DNA of 64,000 bases, from the NCBI RefSeq assembly GCF_000023125.1, contig NC_013037.1, positions 1,550,001-1,614,000 on the forward strand, given 5' to 3'. The stretch comes from Dyadobacter fermentans DSM 18053 (GTDB taxonomy: Bacteria; Bacteroidota; Bacteroidia; Cytophagales; Spirosomataceae). The position numbers were made by a program, and so were the translations under genes. A model generated the notes under the pieces. It saw nothing but the letters and a program-made list of their open reading frames with translations, made no database searches and had not been told where the DNA came from. Of the stretch, positions 17,301 to 25,200 are shown piece by piece; the first letter of the stretch is position 1, and every line of letters starts with the position of its first letter.

Positions 17301-17621
17301 GCGATGCACAAGCTCGCTGCTGCCTGGCTTCCCGGGCTTAATGGCCTTCAAACCGCTTTCGGCTTCCTTTTTATAAGCCACTTCGGCCACGTCGAGGCGC
17401 AAATCGGCTTTCTGGTGATTGGCATCGGGGCCGTGGCATGCGAAGCACCGGTCCGAAAGGATCGGCTTCACATCGTAGGTATAGTCCACGGGTGCAACCA
17501 GGGTGTTCATCTCGGCGGCCACGTCGTCCGGCAAGTCTATTTTTTTGTCGCACGACATTAAAAAGAGACCAGCGGCTGGAACCAGCAAACAGTATTTAAA
17601 CCACAATTTCAACATCAACAA
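14352..17621 (-). CDS. PSD1 protein: cytochrome, DUF1549, LamG, DUF1553
   Basis: 1,089 residues. A lipoprotein-type signal ends in L-M-S-C near residue 24. A PSCyt1 c-type haem motif C-F-A-C-H sits near 57-61. DUF1549 (PSCyt2) follows at ~150-370, a LamG/concanavalin-like insertion at ~455-640 (L-L-G-H-F-T-F-D-E-P, F-S-I-S-I-W-L-N), and DUF1553 (PSD1) at ~790-1060 with T-R-V-T-V-N-R-F-W and L-Y-A-R-G-P-S-Y-R. This is the standard architecture of the planctomycete-type cytochrome family. It is the first gene of a pair with DUF1501. An alternative start two codons in (M-L-K-L-W-F) is possible. LamG suggests polysaccharide contact. Confidence 0.92.
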   Translation of the reverse strand: MLMLKLWFKYCLLVPAAGLFLMSCDKKIDLPDDVAAEMNTLVAPVDYTYDVKPILSDRCFACHGPDANHQKADLRLDVAEVAYKKEAESGLKAIKPGKPGSSELVHRILSADPDIVMPTPESHLSLTAREKAILIRWVEEGAGYEPHWAFTKVEKPRLPKVKNEAWGRNDIDRFILKKLEDKQIKPSPEASKSTLLRRVSLDLTGLPPTPAEVEAFMNDKSPDAYEKAVDRLLASPHYGEHMAVPWLDAARYADTHGYQDDGLRTAWPFRDWVINSFNKNQPYDQFVIWQLAGDMLPNPTREMMVATAFNRMHQQSQEGGIIPEEYRAAYVSDRVDTFGKTFLGLTVECARCHDHKYDPISHKDYYSLYAFFNNNDENGQIPYNGEASPAITLPTPEADARLKFIHANLAKERSVLAGNAAVYEKNFRQWLVTAQAAPEKALLSEKADLLGHFTFDEPTGKEFANLANPKHKATAEGDDSLSNVASRAGRIGKARDIFGENAVSFGDNFAFFERNQPFSISIWLNLHDPSVSGSLLHKSNGVMNGYRGWNVFREKDGRIRLTISHVWPENAIEIQTVDKFPMNKWTQLGFTYDGLSKAAGLKLYVNGQPVKVAVHNDHLTESILYGKNKTNWYVDRLNIGRLSDQRTKNFEVDEFRIYTRAISPLEMQGMFTLKNELLAALQTPAAQLKPAQLASLKNYYLTNVDPAYRKALADSRALIGEETEIMDKEIDVMVMKERKYPRKTFILNRGAYDAPGKAVTMDTPGAFFKIPKNYPKNRLGLAKWLLDQDHPLFTRVTVNRFWMMYFGKGIVISSDDYGNQGELPTHPELLDYLAARFRESGWNVKAMQKLIVTSATYRQSSKIGPGAQDVDPDNRLYARGPSYRMSAEQIRDNALASSGLLTRRIGGKSAYPYQPAGLWEALATRNEVTYKQQHGDSLYRRSLYTIWKRSSPPPMMLNFDAAERHFCITKRQKTSTPLQALVVMNDPQFVEASRVLAQQMLKNGKTIDEQLDYAFTALTSRKPDTREKTVLRELYDEELKDFTHNPKRAKSILSVGEYPVDKTLNPAQLAAGTIVASTVMNFDEFLIKR

Positions 17622-17797
17622 AAAGTATTAAATGGGCAGTGGGCAAATGGTGCTTCAAACTGATTTCAAAAGCTGATCCCATCCGTTTCTCTAATCTAAG
17701 ATAATAAATAAATCCCAATTGACATTGGTTTAATCCAATAACAATCAGAATCCGCGCCGTTCAACACACGGTCTTTACAGCTTTATGATGGAATCGT

Positions 17798-19165
17798 TTA
17801 CGGCTTTTTGTAACCCTTTGAAGCATCATCCACTACCAGTACCCAGTCGTGCCCGTAGCCTGAGGTGGGCGGCACAAACTTGTTGACGCTCTGGTTACTA
17901 AACTTTCCCGCGTCCCGCGTCTTGCCCGTCCGGGGATCATACCAGAATGCCGTAAGTTCCGACCCTGAAATTTTTCCCGGCTGGACCGAAAAGGGCTTTC
18001 CGGCTGCCGTATACACGAAAAGATAGTCGGCACCGCGCGTAGCCTGCACGCGTTCGGCAGCCGGCAGATCGCCTTCCACCACGATGGATTGGTCGGGAAC
18101 GCGCTCCGTGATTGGCCGCGATTCGAGGAGCCTGCGCACGTGTTTCATTTCCAGCGCGCCCGGTAAATCGAGTGCCTGCTGCCAGAACAAATGCGGGCCA
18201 TTCACCGCCTCGCGGCCCGGAGCGTACATCTGCCAAATGTCGTGGCAGCCGTAAGTATGCCCGAATGCGCCCGCGAATAGATCGAGATAGGCCGATTTGC
18301 GCACATCATACGCACTTGACGTACCGTTTTCCTTCGCGTTGAAACACACCGGATGGTCCTCATAAACCGGTTCGGCATCGATCACCGGCTTCACGCGTGT
18401 GCGGTTGTAGGAGCGCTGGATAAGGTCGTAAACGGGCGTATCGCGGCAATGGCCGGTCTGGAACATATTGAAATCGAACCATTCGTCGTCGTGGAACCAT
18501 TCGCTCGAACCTTCTTTGTTAGGCTGCGGGTGGTAGGTGACCAGTACTTTGTCGTGGCCTCCAGCACCTTCGGCAATGCCGGCGGCCATGGCGCGCCATA
18601 TTTCCACGTCGCGGCTGTCCTTACGGGGCTGGCGGTCACCGCCGAGCACCCAAATGATATTCGGCTTGCTTTTATAGCGCGTGGAAAGCCATTTTCCATA
18701 CGCTTTTGCATTGCTTTCATTGAAAATCTCCGGCCCCTTGCCCCAGGTATTCTTGAAAACTTTGTCGCCCCAGGTGGGCAGGAAGGCGATGGTCAGCCCG
18801 TAACTGGCGGCTTTGTCGATAATGTAGTCGACATGTTTGAAATAATTCTCATTCGGCTGCGTGGGGTCGTTGTTGACGAGCGGCTTTTCGCCATATGCAT
18901 TGGGAGAGTCCAATCCGTCGAGCTCGGCCAGCCCTACGGCCTGGATGACCGAGAATCCCTGGTCCGCCCTTTTTTGCAGGTAATAATCGGCGTCGGCGCG
19001 GTCGAGGCGATGGAAGAGCTCCCAGGCGGTATCGCCCAGCCAGAAAAACGGCTTATCGTCGCGAAGTAGAAAGCGTTTGTTTTCACTGACCTTATAATGC
19101 TGCGCGTGAACGCCGGAAAGCGAGCAGCCAAGAACTGCCAGAGCAAGGAGCTTGATGGATTTCAT
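17798..19165 (-). CDS. GH140-like glycoside hydrolase (DUF4038)
   Basis: 455 residues with a signal peptide (cleaved near V-H-A-Q). The catalytic TIM-barrel-like DUF4038 domain covers about 28-340, starting with F-L-L-R-D-D-K-P-F-F-W-L-G-D-T-A-W-E-L-F. The C-terminal ~90 residues match the small beta domain formerly called a collagen-binding domain, ending G-Y-G-H-D-W-V-L-V-V-D. This two-domain layout defines GH140, whose characterised members are apiosidases acting on rhamnogalacturonan II. The gene stands alone on the minus strand; the 176 bp before the PSD1 gene shows no strong terminator. Confidence 0.85.
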   Translation of the reverse strand: MKSIKLLALAVLGCSLSGVHAQHYKVSENKRFLLRDDKPFFWLGDTAWELFHRLDRADADYYLQKRADQGFSVIQAVGLAELDGLDSPNAYGEKPLVNNDPTQPNENYFKHVDYIIDKAASYGLTIAFLPTWGDKVFKNTWGKGPEIFNESNAKAYGKWLSTRYKSKPNIIWVLGGDRQPRKDSRDVEIWRAMAAGIAEGAGGHDKVLVTYHPQPNKEGSSEWFHDDEWFDFNMFQTGHCRDTPVYDLIQRSYNRTRVKPVIDAEPVYEDHPVCFNAKENGTSSAYDVRKSAYLDLFAGAFGHTYGCHDIWQMYAPGREAVNGPHLFWQQALDLPGALEMKHVRRLLESRPITERVPDQSIVVEGDLPAAERVQATRGADYLFVYTAAGKPFSVQPGKISGSELTAFWYDPRTGKTRDAGKFSNQSVNKFVPPTSGYGHDWVLVVDDASKGYKKP

Positions 19166-19678
19166 GAATTGTAAAGATTAACAGTAGATGTTCCACCGAA
19201 GAAAGGCGCTTGTCTTCCATTCTTAATATCCGGTCTTCGAATAATCTCACAAAAAAGTGAGGTCCAAACCGCATAAAACATTCTCTGCGTGCACTCCGAA
19301 ACAAAATTAGTTTTAAAACACCGGATAATCATCGCAACAGCGTCAATCTCAGCGATATATCACGAAATGCTTGTAGATAACTATGGCATTATACGTAGAA
19401 TAAATATGACCGTTAAGTAATTTATTTCATCGAACTGGTGATATATCATTAATATTGAAGTACTAATTTTACAAAACCTAACCCGACGTACCTCCCGATG
19501 AAAACAACTTCTACTCCTATTGCTGTCATTGTTGCCCACTTGCGGCCCTCACCCTGACAGTTACAAGCCACCCAGCATTCAGCTCAACGACCGTCTTTCG
19601 ATTACACTTCATTGACCCGCCGCAACCCGGCGGCAAAGTATCATTTTATTTATCCATCTATCCAACCTATTTCACTTT
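19166..19678. other. AT-rich regulatory gap upstream of tail-collar cassette
   Basis: 513 bp without a convincing gene, holding divergent promoters. A perfect 10-bp inverted repeat, GATATATCAC (19354-19363) and GTGATATATC (19438-19447), flanks an AT-rich stretch. A 19-codon open frame starts at ATG 19498 (M-K-T-T-S-T-P-I-A-V-I-V) and stops at 19555-19557; it could be a leader peptide or chance. No terminator-like hairpin is evident. Confidence 0.5.
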
Positions 19679-20188
19679 ATGGCAGAACCATTTCTATCTG
19701 AGATCCGGATGGTGAGTTTCAATTTCCCACCGAAAGGCTGGGCGCTCGCCAACGGACAACTGCTCCCTATCAATCAGAATCAGGCCTTATTTGCGCTTTT
19801 GGGAACGACCTACGGAGGCAACGGGCAAACGACCTTCGCATTGCCGGACTTCCGAGGCAGGGTTCCCATTCACTTCGGACGAGGCCACGTTCTCGGTGAA
19901 TCCGCCGGCCAGGAATCGCATACGGTCAACATGCAGGAGATGCCGGAGCATACGCATTTTCTGTCTGCTGTGGACAACAACGGTTCCAATACCAATAACC
20001 CGATCAACAACTCCCTTTCCAATTCGTTACCCAACAATCTTTACTCCAACACCGCGGGTAGTCCGGTGTTCATGCACCCGAGCACCATATCGAGTGTGGG
20101 AGGCAGTCAGGCTCATAACAACATGCAGCCATACCTGACGCTCAATTTCATTGTCGCACTGCAGGGTATTTTCCCAAGCCAAAACTGA
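19679..20188 (+). CDS. Phage tail-collar domain protein, copy 1
   Basis: 169 residues built of one tail-collar (MdpB-like, COG4675) domain. It begins E-I-R-M-V-S-F-N-F-P-P-K-G-W-A-L-A-N-G-Q, continues with L-L-G-T-T-Y-G-G-N-G-Q-T-T-F-A-L-P-D-F-R-G-R, a central E-H-T-H metal-ligand-like His pair, and ends N-M-Q-P-Y-L-T-L-N-F-I-V-A-L-Q-G-I-F-P-S. In phages this fold forms trimeric fibre collars. Here there are no other phage genes; the copies stand in a cassette with GNAT, DUF6916 and a T9SS-tailed giant. No signal peptide. The role is unknown; extracellular appendage or adhesin component is an inference. Confidence 0.92.
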   Translation: MAEPFLSEIRMVSFNFPPKGWALANGQLLPINQNQALFALLGTTYGGNGQTTFALPDFRGRVPIHFGRGHVLGESAGQESHTVNMQEMPEHTHFLSAVDNNGSNTNNPINNSLSNSLPNNLYSNTAGSPVFMHPSTISSVGGSQAHNNMQPYLTLNFIVALQGIFPSQN

Positions 20189-20224
20189 GGTCAATTTTCT
20201 ATCAACCCAAAACTTTCGAAATAA

Positions 20225-20740
20225 ATGGGACAACCTTACGTCGGAGAAATCAGAATGTTCGCCGGCTCTTTCGCACCTGCCGGATGGGCTTTCTGCAGCG
20301 GTCAAACGCTTCCTATATCTGAAAATGACGTGCTCTTTCAACTGATCGGCACAACTTATGGCGGCGATGGCCAGGAAACCTTCAACCTGCCCGACCTTCG
20401 CGGGCGGCTTCCCCTGCACATGGGTACCGGAAAATTCGGGAATACGTATCAGATCGGTGAATCGGCCGGAACGGAGAGCGTCACCCTGTCCACCCAGCAG
20501 ATTCCCAACCATACCCACAGCTTTCGGGCGAGCAATGACATTGCCAACTCCGGAAGTCCGAATAATTCGGTCATAGGGGTATCGAGCTCAACCTCTGTTT
20601 TCATCGCGGATCTTGCATCCGAGCCGATGAAACCTGCGCTGAGCCCTGTCGGCGGCAACCAGCCACACGAGAATATGCAGCCCTTTCTGTGTATCAGCTT
20701 TATCATTTCGTTGTTCGGCATTTTCCCTTCGCAGACTTAG
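20225..20740 (+). CDS. Phage tail-collar domain protein, copy 2
   Basis: 171 residues, a diverged paralogue of its neighbours. It shares E-I-R-M-F-A-G-S-F-A-P-A-G-W-A-F-C-S-G-Q, G-T-T-Y-G-G-D-G-Q-E-T-F-N-L-P-D-L-R-G-R, P-N-H-T-H and the C-terminal F-I-I-S-L-F-G-I-F-P-S-Q. The central loop between the His pair and the end is the most variable part, as expected for an exposed region. 36 bp separate it from copy 1 and 47 bp from copy 3, so all three are probably on one transcript. Confidence 0.92.
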   Translation: MGQPYVGEIRMFAGSFAPAGWAFCSGQTLPISENDVLFQLIGTTYGGDGQETFNLPDLRGRLPLHMGTGKFGNTYQIGESAGTESVTLSTQQIPNHTHSFRASNDIANSGSPNNSVIGVSSSTSVFIADLASEPMKPALSPVGGNQPHENMQPFLCISFIISLFGIFPSQT

Positions 20741-20787
20741 GCGCGGTAACCGGCAATTGTTGAACCTCAAAACCTCTTTCAATCCAT

Positions 20788-21309
20788 ATGGCAGATCAAT
20801 TTGTAGCAGAGATAAGAATATTTCCTTTCAATTTCCCCCCCACCGGGTGGGCATTTTGCAATGGACAAATCATGCCCATTTCCCAGAACACGGCCTTGTT
20901 CTCTTTGCTGGGAACCTATTACGGGGGCGACGGAAAATCCACATTCGCACTTCCCGACCTGCAAGGTTCTGCGCCGATGCACCAGGGGGACGGGCCCGGC
21001 CTGAGCAACCGCTCGCTCGGTGAACAATCAGGTTCGCCATCGGTTACGCTCATTCAAACGGAGATACCGGTGCACACGCATAACCTGAATTCGGTGGGTG
21101 CAATTGCGGATTCGAAAGATCCCAACGGCACTTGTTTTGGTGTGTCCCAGAACGGCAACGTGTACACAGCTTCGGCCGGTCCGTCGGTCATTATGCAACC
21201 AACTGCACTCAGTACCGCGGGAGCGACATTGCCGCACAACAACATGATGCCTTACCTGACGGTCAATTTCTGCATTGCTTTACAGGGCATTTTCCCGCAG
21301 AGAGGCTAA
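20788..21309 (+). CDS. Phage tail-collar domain protein, copy 3
   Basis: 173 residues with the same domain: E-I-R-I-F-P-F-N-F-P-P-T-G-W-A-F-C-N-G-Q, L-L-G-T-Y-Y-G-G-D-G-K-S-T-F-A-L-P-D-L, V-H-T-H, and C-terminal F-C-I-A-L-Q-G-I-F-P. It is closer to copy 1 at the C terminus and to copy 2 in the F-C-x-G-Q segment. Lacks any signal peptide. Last of the triplet; a GNAT gene follows 42 bp later. Confidence 0.92.
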   Translation: MADQFVAEIRIFPFNFPPTGWAFCNGQIMPISQNTALFSLLGTYYGGDGKSTFALPDLQGSAPMHQGDGPGLSNRSLGEQSGSPSVTLIQTEIPVHTHNLNSVGAIADSKDPNGTCFGVSQNGNVYTASAGPSVIMQPTALSTAGATLPHNNMMPYLTVNFCIALQGIFPQRG

Positions 21310-21351
21310 CTAACAACCCGAAGTAACACTGCTTATTTTTTCTGATTATTG

Positions 21352-21855
21352 ATGAAGTTGACGCTTACCGACCCTAACCTTCGGTTGCGGCCCATTGAGC
21401 CCGCCGATATGGACAAACTGCTTGAAATCTACGGCAGTACAAGAGAAAAAGAAATGGAAAGGGTGCCGCACTGGTCCGATCTCATGAAAAAGGAGTTTAT
21501 CGCCAGCCAATTCCGGGCGCAGCATGAACACTATCAGAAAAACTATATCGGTGCCGACTTCTGGGTCATTGAAAAAAACAACAAAACGATCGGAAGGCTC
21601 TACTTCCAGGAAGATCACCAGGGATTGGGTATGCGGATCATTGATATCAGTATTCTGCCGGCCTACCGCAACCAGGGAATAGGCTGGGGAATATTTGAAG
21701 ACATCTTCGGAAAAGCGGCCGAACTCGATCGGCCGCTTACGATCCATGTCGAGAGCTTCAATCCTGCCAAGAATCTGTATACCCGCCTTGGATTTAAAAC
21801 AATCAGTGAAACCAATGGAATTTATCATTTAATGGAATGGAAGCATACGATTTAA
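21352..21855 (+). CDS. GNAT family N-acetyltransferase
   Basis: 167 residues from the ATG at 21352; a TTG one codon upstream is less likely. The acetyl-CoA binding loop is I-L-P-A-Y-R-N-Q-G-I-G-W-G-I (a Q/R-x-x-G-x-G/A variant) at about residue 100, followed by V-E-S-F-N-P-A-K-N-L-Y-T-R-L-G-F, the typical C-terminal GNAT pattern. It would transfer an acetyl group to an amine, perhaps on a neighbouring cassette protein (inference). It overlaps the next gene by 19 bp in another frame, implying translational coupling. Confidence 0.88.
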   Translation: MKLTLTDPNLRLRPIEPADMDKLLEIYGSTREKEMERVPHWSDLMKKEFIASQFRAQHEHYQKNYIGADFWVIEKNNKTIGRLYFQEDHQGLGMRIIDISILPAYRNQGIGWGIFEDIFGKAAELDRPLTIHVESFNPAKNLYTRLGFKTISETNGIYHLMEWKHTI

Positions 21856-22145
21856 GCCAGATCACATCCTCGGATTTTACGCCTTATGTGCAACAGTCGT
21901 TAGAGATCCATTTCGCAGAGAACGTTGTCGTACAAGCCGTTCTGAAAGGTGTGACGGAATTGAACGGTTATAGTCCGCTGGAAAGAAAATCGTTCTCGGT
22001 CGAACTTCAGACCATCGGCGACCACCGGGCCCACCAACAGGGTATCTACCGGATCGTCCACGCGACCGGCAAATTCCTGGACGTATTCATGGTCCCCATC
22101 GGACCCGACCGCGAAGGAATGCGCTACGAAGTGTTGTTTTCTTAA
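21837..22145 (+). CDS. DUF6916 family small protein
   Basis: 102 residues beginning M-E-A-Y-D-L-S-Q-I-T-S-S-D-F. It has one barrel-like domain with F-S-V-E-L-Q-T, Q-Q-G-I-Y-R-I-V-H and C-terminal V-F-M-V-P-I-G-P-D-R-E-G-M-R-Y-E-V-L-F, matching the DUF6916 pattern as I recall it. The function is unknown. The start lies inside the GNAT gene. DUF6916 genes commonly accompany tail-collar genes in Bacteroidota (recalled, not checked). Confidence 0.7.
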   Translation: MEAYDLSQITSSDFTPYVQQSLEIHFAENVVVQAVLKGVTELNGYSPLERKSFSVELQTIGDHRAHQQGIYRIVHATGKFLDVFMVPIGPDREGMRYEVLFS

Positions 22146-22210
22146 TCCCAACTTTTCGAACTAAACGCATGATGTATCATGAGCCAATGATTGCTTAACA
22201 AACTAAAACT

Positions 22211-25200
22211 ATGAGAAACCTATACTTCTACCTGGCAGGCGCCGCCCTGCTCGCGTCGGGCGTTGAAATGGTCGGCAGGCTAGCCGAAACCCCGGCCGTA
22301 CCCCAGGAATGGATCGTCCAAAAGGCGGACAGATCCGTCCGCAACCAGCAAGAGCGGGTTCCGTTCGCCCGCACACGCAAGAAATCGGGCACCAAAGCCC
22401 TTCTCGCCCCGAGTATCACCGCCACCAACACGTATGTCATCACCAGTAATACCGGGCCTTCCGGCGCTTCGGCGGGCGATGAGCTGGAATATACCGTCAC
22501 CATCAACAACGGCGGGCCCGACCCTGCCACGGGAACGGTGTTCACGGAAACGATCGACGCCAACACAACACTGGTGCCGGGGTCCGTCAAAGCGAGCCCG
22601 ATCGCGCAAAACGATTCCTACTCGACCATAGGAAACGTCGGGATCAACATTCCCGAAGGCACGGGCCTATTCGCAAACGATGTCAGCCCCGCCGGCACGC
22701 CCATCAGCCTGAACAGTACCACGACCGTTGCGACGACGGGCGGTGGTTCGGCCACTATCACTGCGGCTACCGGTGCTTTCATTTACGAACCGGCAGCAGG
22801 TTATTCAGGAAATGACACTTTTACCTACGAGATTCAGAACGGATCGGGCATGACTTCGACTGCTACGGTTACCATTTCCGTAGGAAGTGCTACCAATATG
22901 ATTTGGTTTATCAATTCGGCTGCCGCTGCCGGTGGTACGGGAACGCTGAGCAAACCATTCAATTCCATCTCCGCTTTCAATAGTATTAATGGTGACGGAG
23001 CAGCTTCACACCCTCAAAACGGACATGTGATATTCATTTATTCCGGATCGTACACCGGCCCGCTCACGCTGCGCAACGACCAGAAAATCCTTGGACAGGG
23101 CTCCACGCAGTCGATCCTCAGCTTCACAGGGTTCTCCGCTCCGAATGGCACCAACCAGCTCCCGGCCGTAACCGGAAGCAACGCAGGCAGGCCTACCCTC
23201 ACCACATCGAGCGGAACGGACAATGCGATTAACCTGGGCACCACCAACATCATAAAAGGGATAAATATAGCCAACACGACCGGCACCAAAATTTCCGGAT
23301 CGTCAGCGGGGACATTCACCGCTTCGGAAGTCGGCTTATCAGGCAGCGGAAGCGCATTGAACCTAACGAACAAAACGCTGAATGCAAGCTTCTCGGAAGT
23401 ATCGAGTTCGTCTGCGACCAATGGCGTCAGCCCGATCAGGATATCATCCGGTAACGGGACACTTACCATACCAGCGGGTTCCATCACGTCCACGTCTGTA
23501 CCCGCGATCGACATTGCCGGCAAGGGCACAGGCGACAGGATTGCCCTCAATGTGACATTGACCTCCGTATCAGCTAACGGCGGCTCCAAAGGTCTGGCAT
23601 TGCAAAATGCCACCGGTTCGTTCCAAATTAACGGTACCGGCACAACAGGGGGATCAGGCGGGACCATTCAGAACATCGCCGACCGCGGGATCGATTTACG
23701 TGACGTTCAGAATATCACGATCAAAAATATGAACCTGGCGAGTGCCAATACGGCAGAGGGGCCAGTTGTTACCGGCGCAGACAATACCAACGCCAACGCA
23801 GCAATCCACGGTTTGAATGTCGCCGGCCTTGCGCTGGATCGCATTGTAGTAAGTGGAATTGTTGCACAAATGGGGATCAACCTGCGCGGAGGCAGCAACT
23901 TTAACCTCACCAATAGTACCATTAACCAATCCGGTACGGCGTCCATCGTTGAAGAAGGTAATATCTATGCAACGAACCTCGGCGGAACCAACTCGATTGT
24001 AAATTCTGCATTAAAAAGACCGGGCGGGCGGGCCGCGTACTTCACCAATTACGACGTGAATATGACGAGGCTGACCATCGATAACTCTTCATTCGAAGAT
24101 GCAGAGTATGCAGCGTGCTTACTCTTCGAAGGAAAAGGTTCGTCTACGATGAGCCTTAAAGTTCAGAATGGCAGTCGTTTTACGAAACCGGGTTCGGCGG
24201 GCATTGAGGTTTATTCTAATAACAGCGCCCAAATGGAGGCCGACATCCAGGGTGCCACCATAGATATCGGCTCAGGAGCAGACGAGGGTAAAGGGATCGA
24301 CATGGCCGCATCGGGAACATCCAGATTGAAATTCAATGTAGCCGGTAACACCTCGGACTACCGAAGTGGCCCGGGCTTCAATTTCTTCGCTTTCAGCGAC
24401 GGATACCTTGAAGGCAATGTAACAAACAATGTGCTGACGAACAACGCTACTGGTGAGGGAGGCTCTTTCCACGGTATCGCATTCTCGACACAGGGATCAA
24501 CCGCTCGCGGAATTGTCCGGATAAATGGCAATACGATTAACAATTCTTTGAGCTCCATTGGTATCAGCGCCCAGGCGGGTTCGACTGGCGGCGCACAGAG
24601 CAGCGCTGTGATCGACAACAACAATGTTTTCTTGACCGGCAGCAATTTCGCTCACGGGGTGTATGTCAACTCCATCGGAGGTACCAACTATAACGGAACA
24701 CTGTGCGCCAGCGTTACCAACAATGATGTGACGTTAAACGGCGGCGGCGCTGCCGCAGGTGGTTACAGGGCCGGCACGCCAGGCACAGTTCTCAACGTGC
24801 AGCAAGCCGCCTCATCCGGTTCAACGGCCTGGACTGCCGGCAACAACACTCCGAGTGGCTCCGGAACCCAAAACGGGCTTGGTACAATCAACTATAACGC
24901 AGGAGGCCCCACAGGCTGTCCGACTCCGTCGTTCAGCGGGTTGCGTGAAGCGGCTATCGAGGAGCCGGTCGCGGGAAGAATTTCGGCTGACTCATCTGTA
25001 ACGGAGCAACAGCCGGTACAACAAGTGGCAGCTCAGGCGCCTGCACCAACGGAACCGAAAGAAGAAATCGCCCAGGCTGCCACCACGGCACCAAGCCCGG
25101 CCAGGACGGATGCTACGCAATCGGGTGAAACCGTGACGGTAAACGGCACCGGCAGCGGCTTTACATTGCCTGCCGGCAAAAACACTGTCATCAAGTTCAG

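Noticed and set aside
19679..21309. Tail-collar genes as a prophage remnant
   Set aside because: No capsid, terminase, portal, integrase or lysis gene is near. The three copies are intact, tandem and tied to GNAT, DUF6916 and a T9SS protein.
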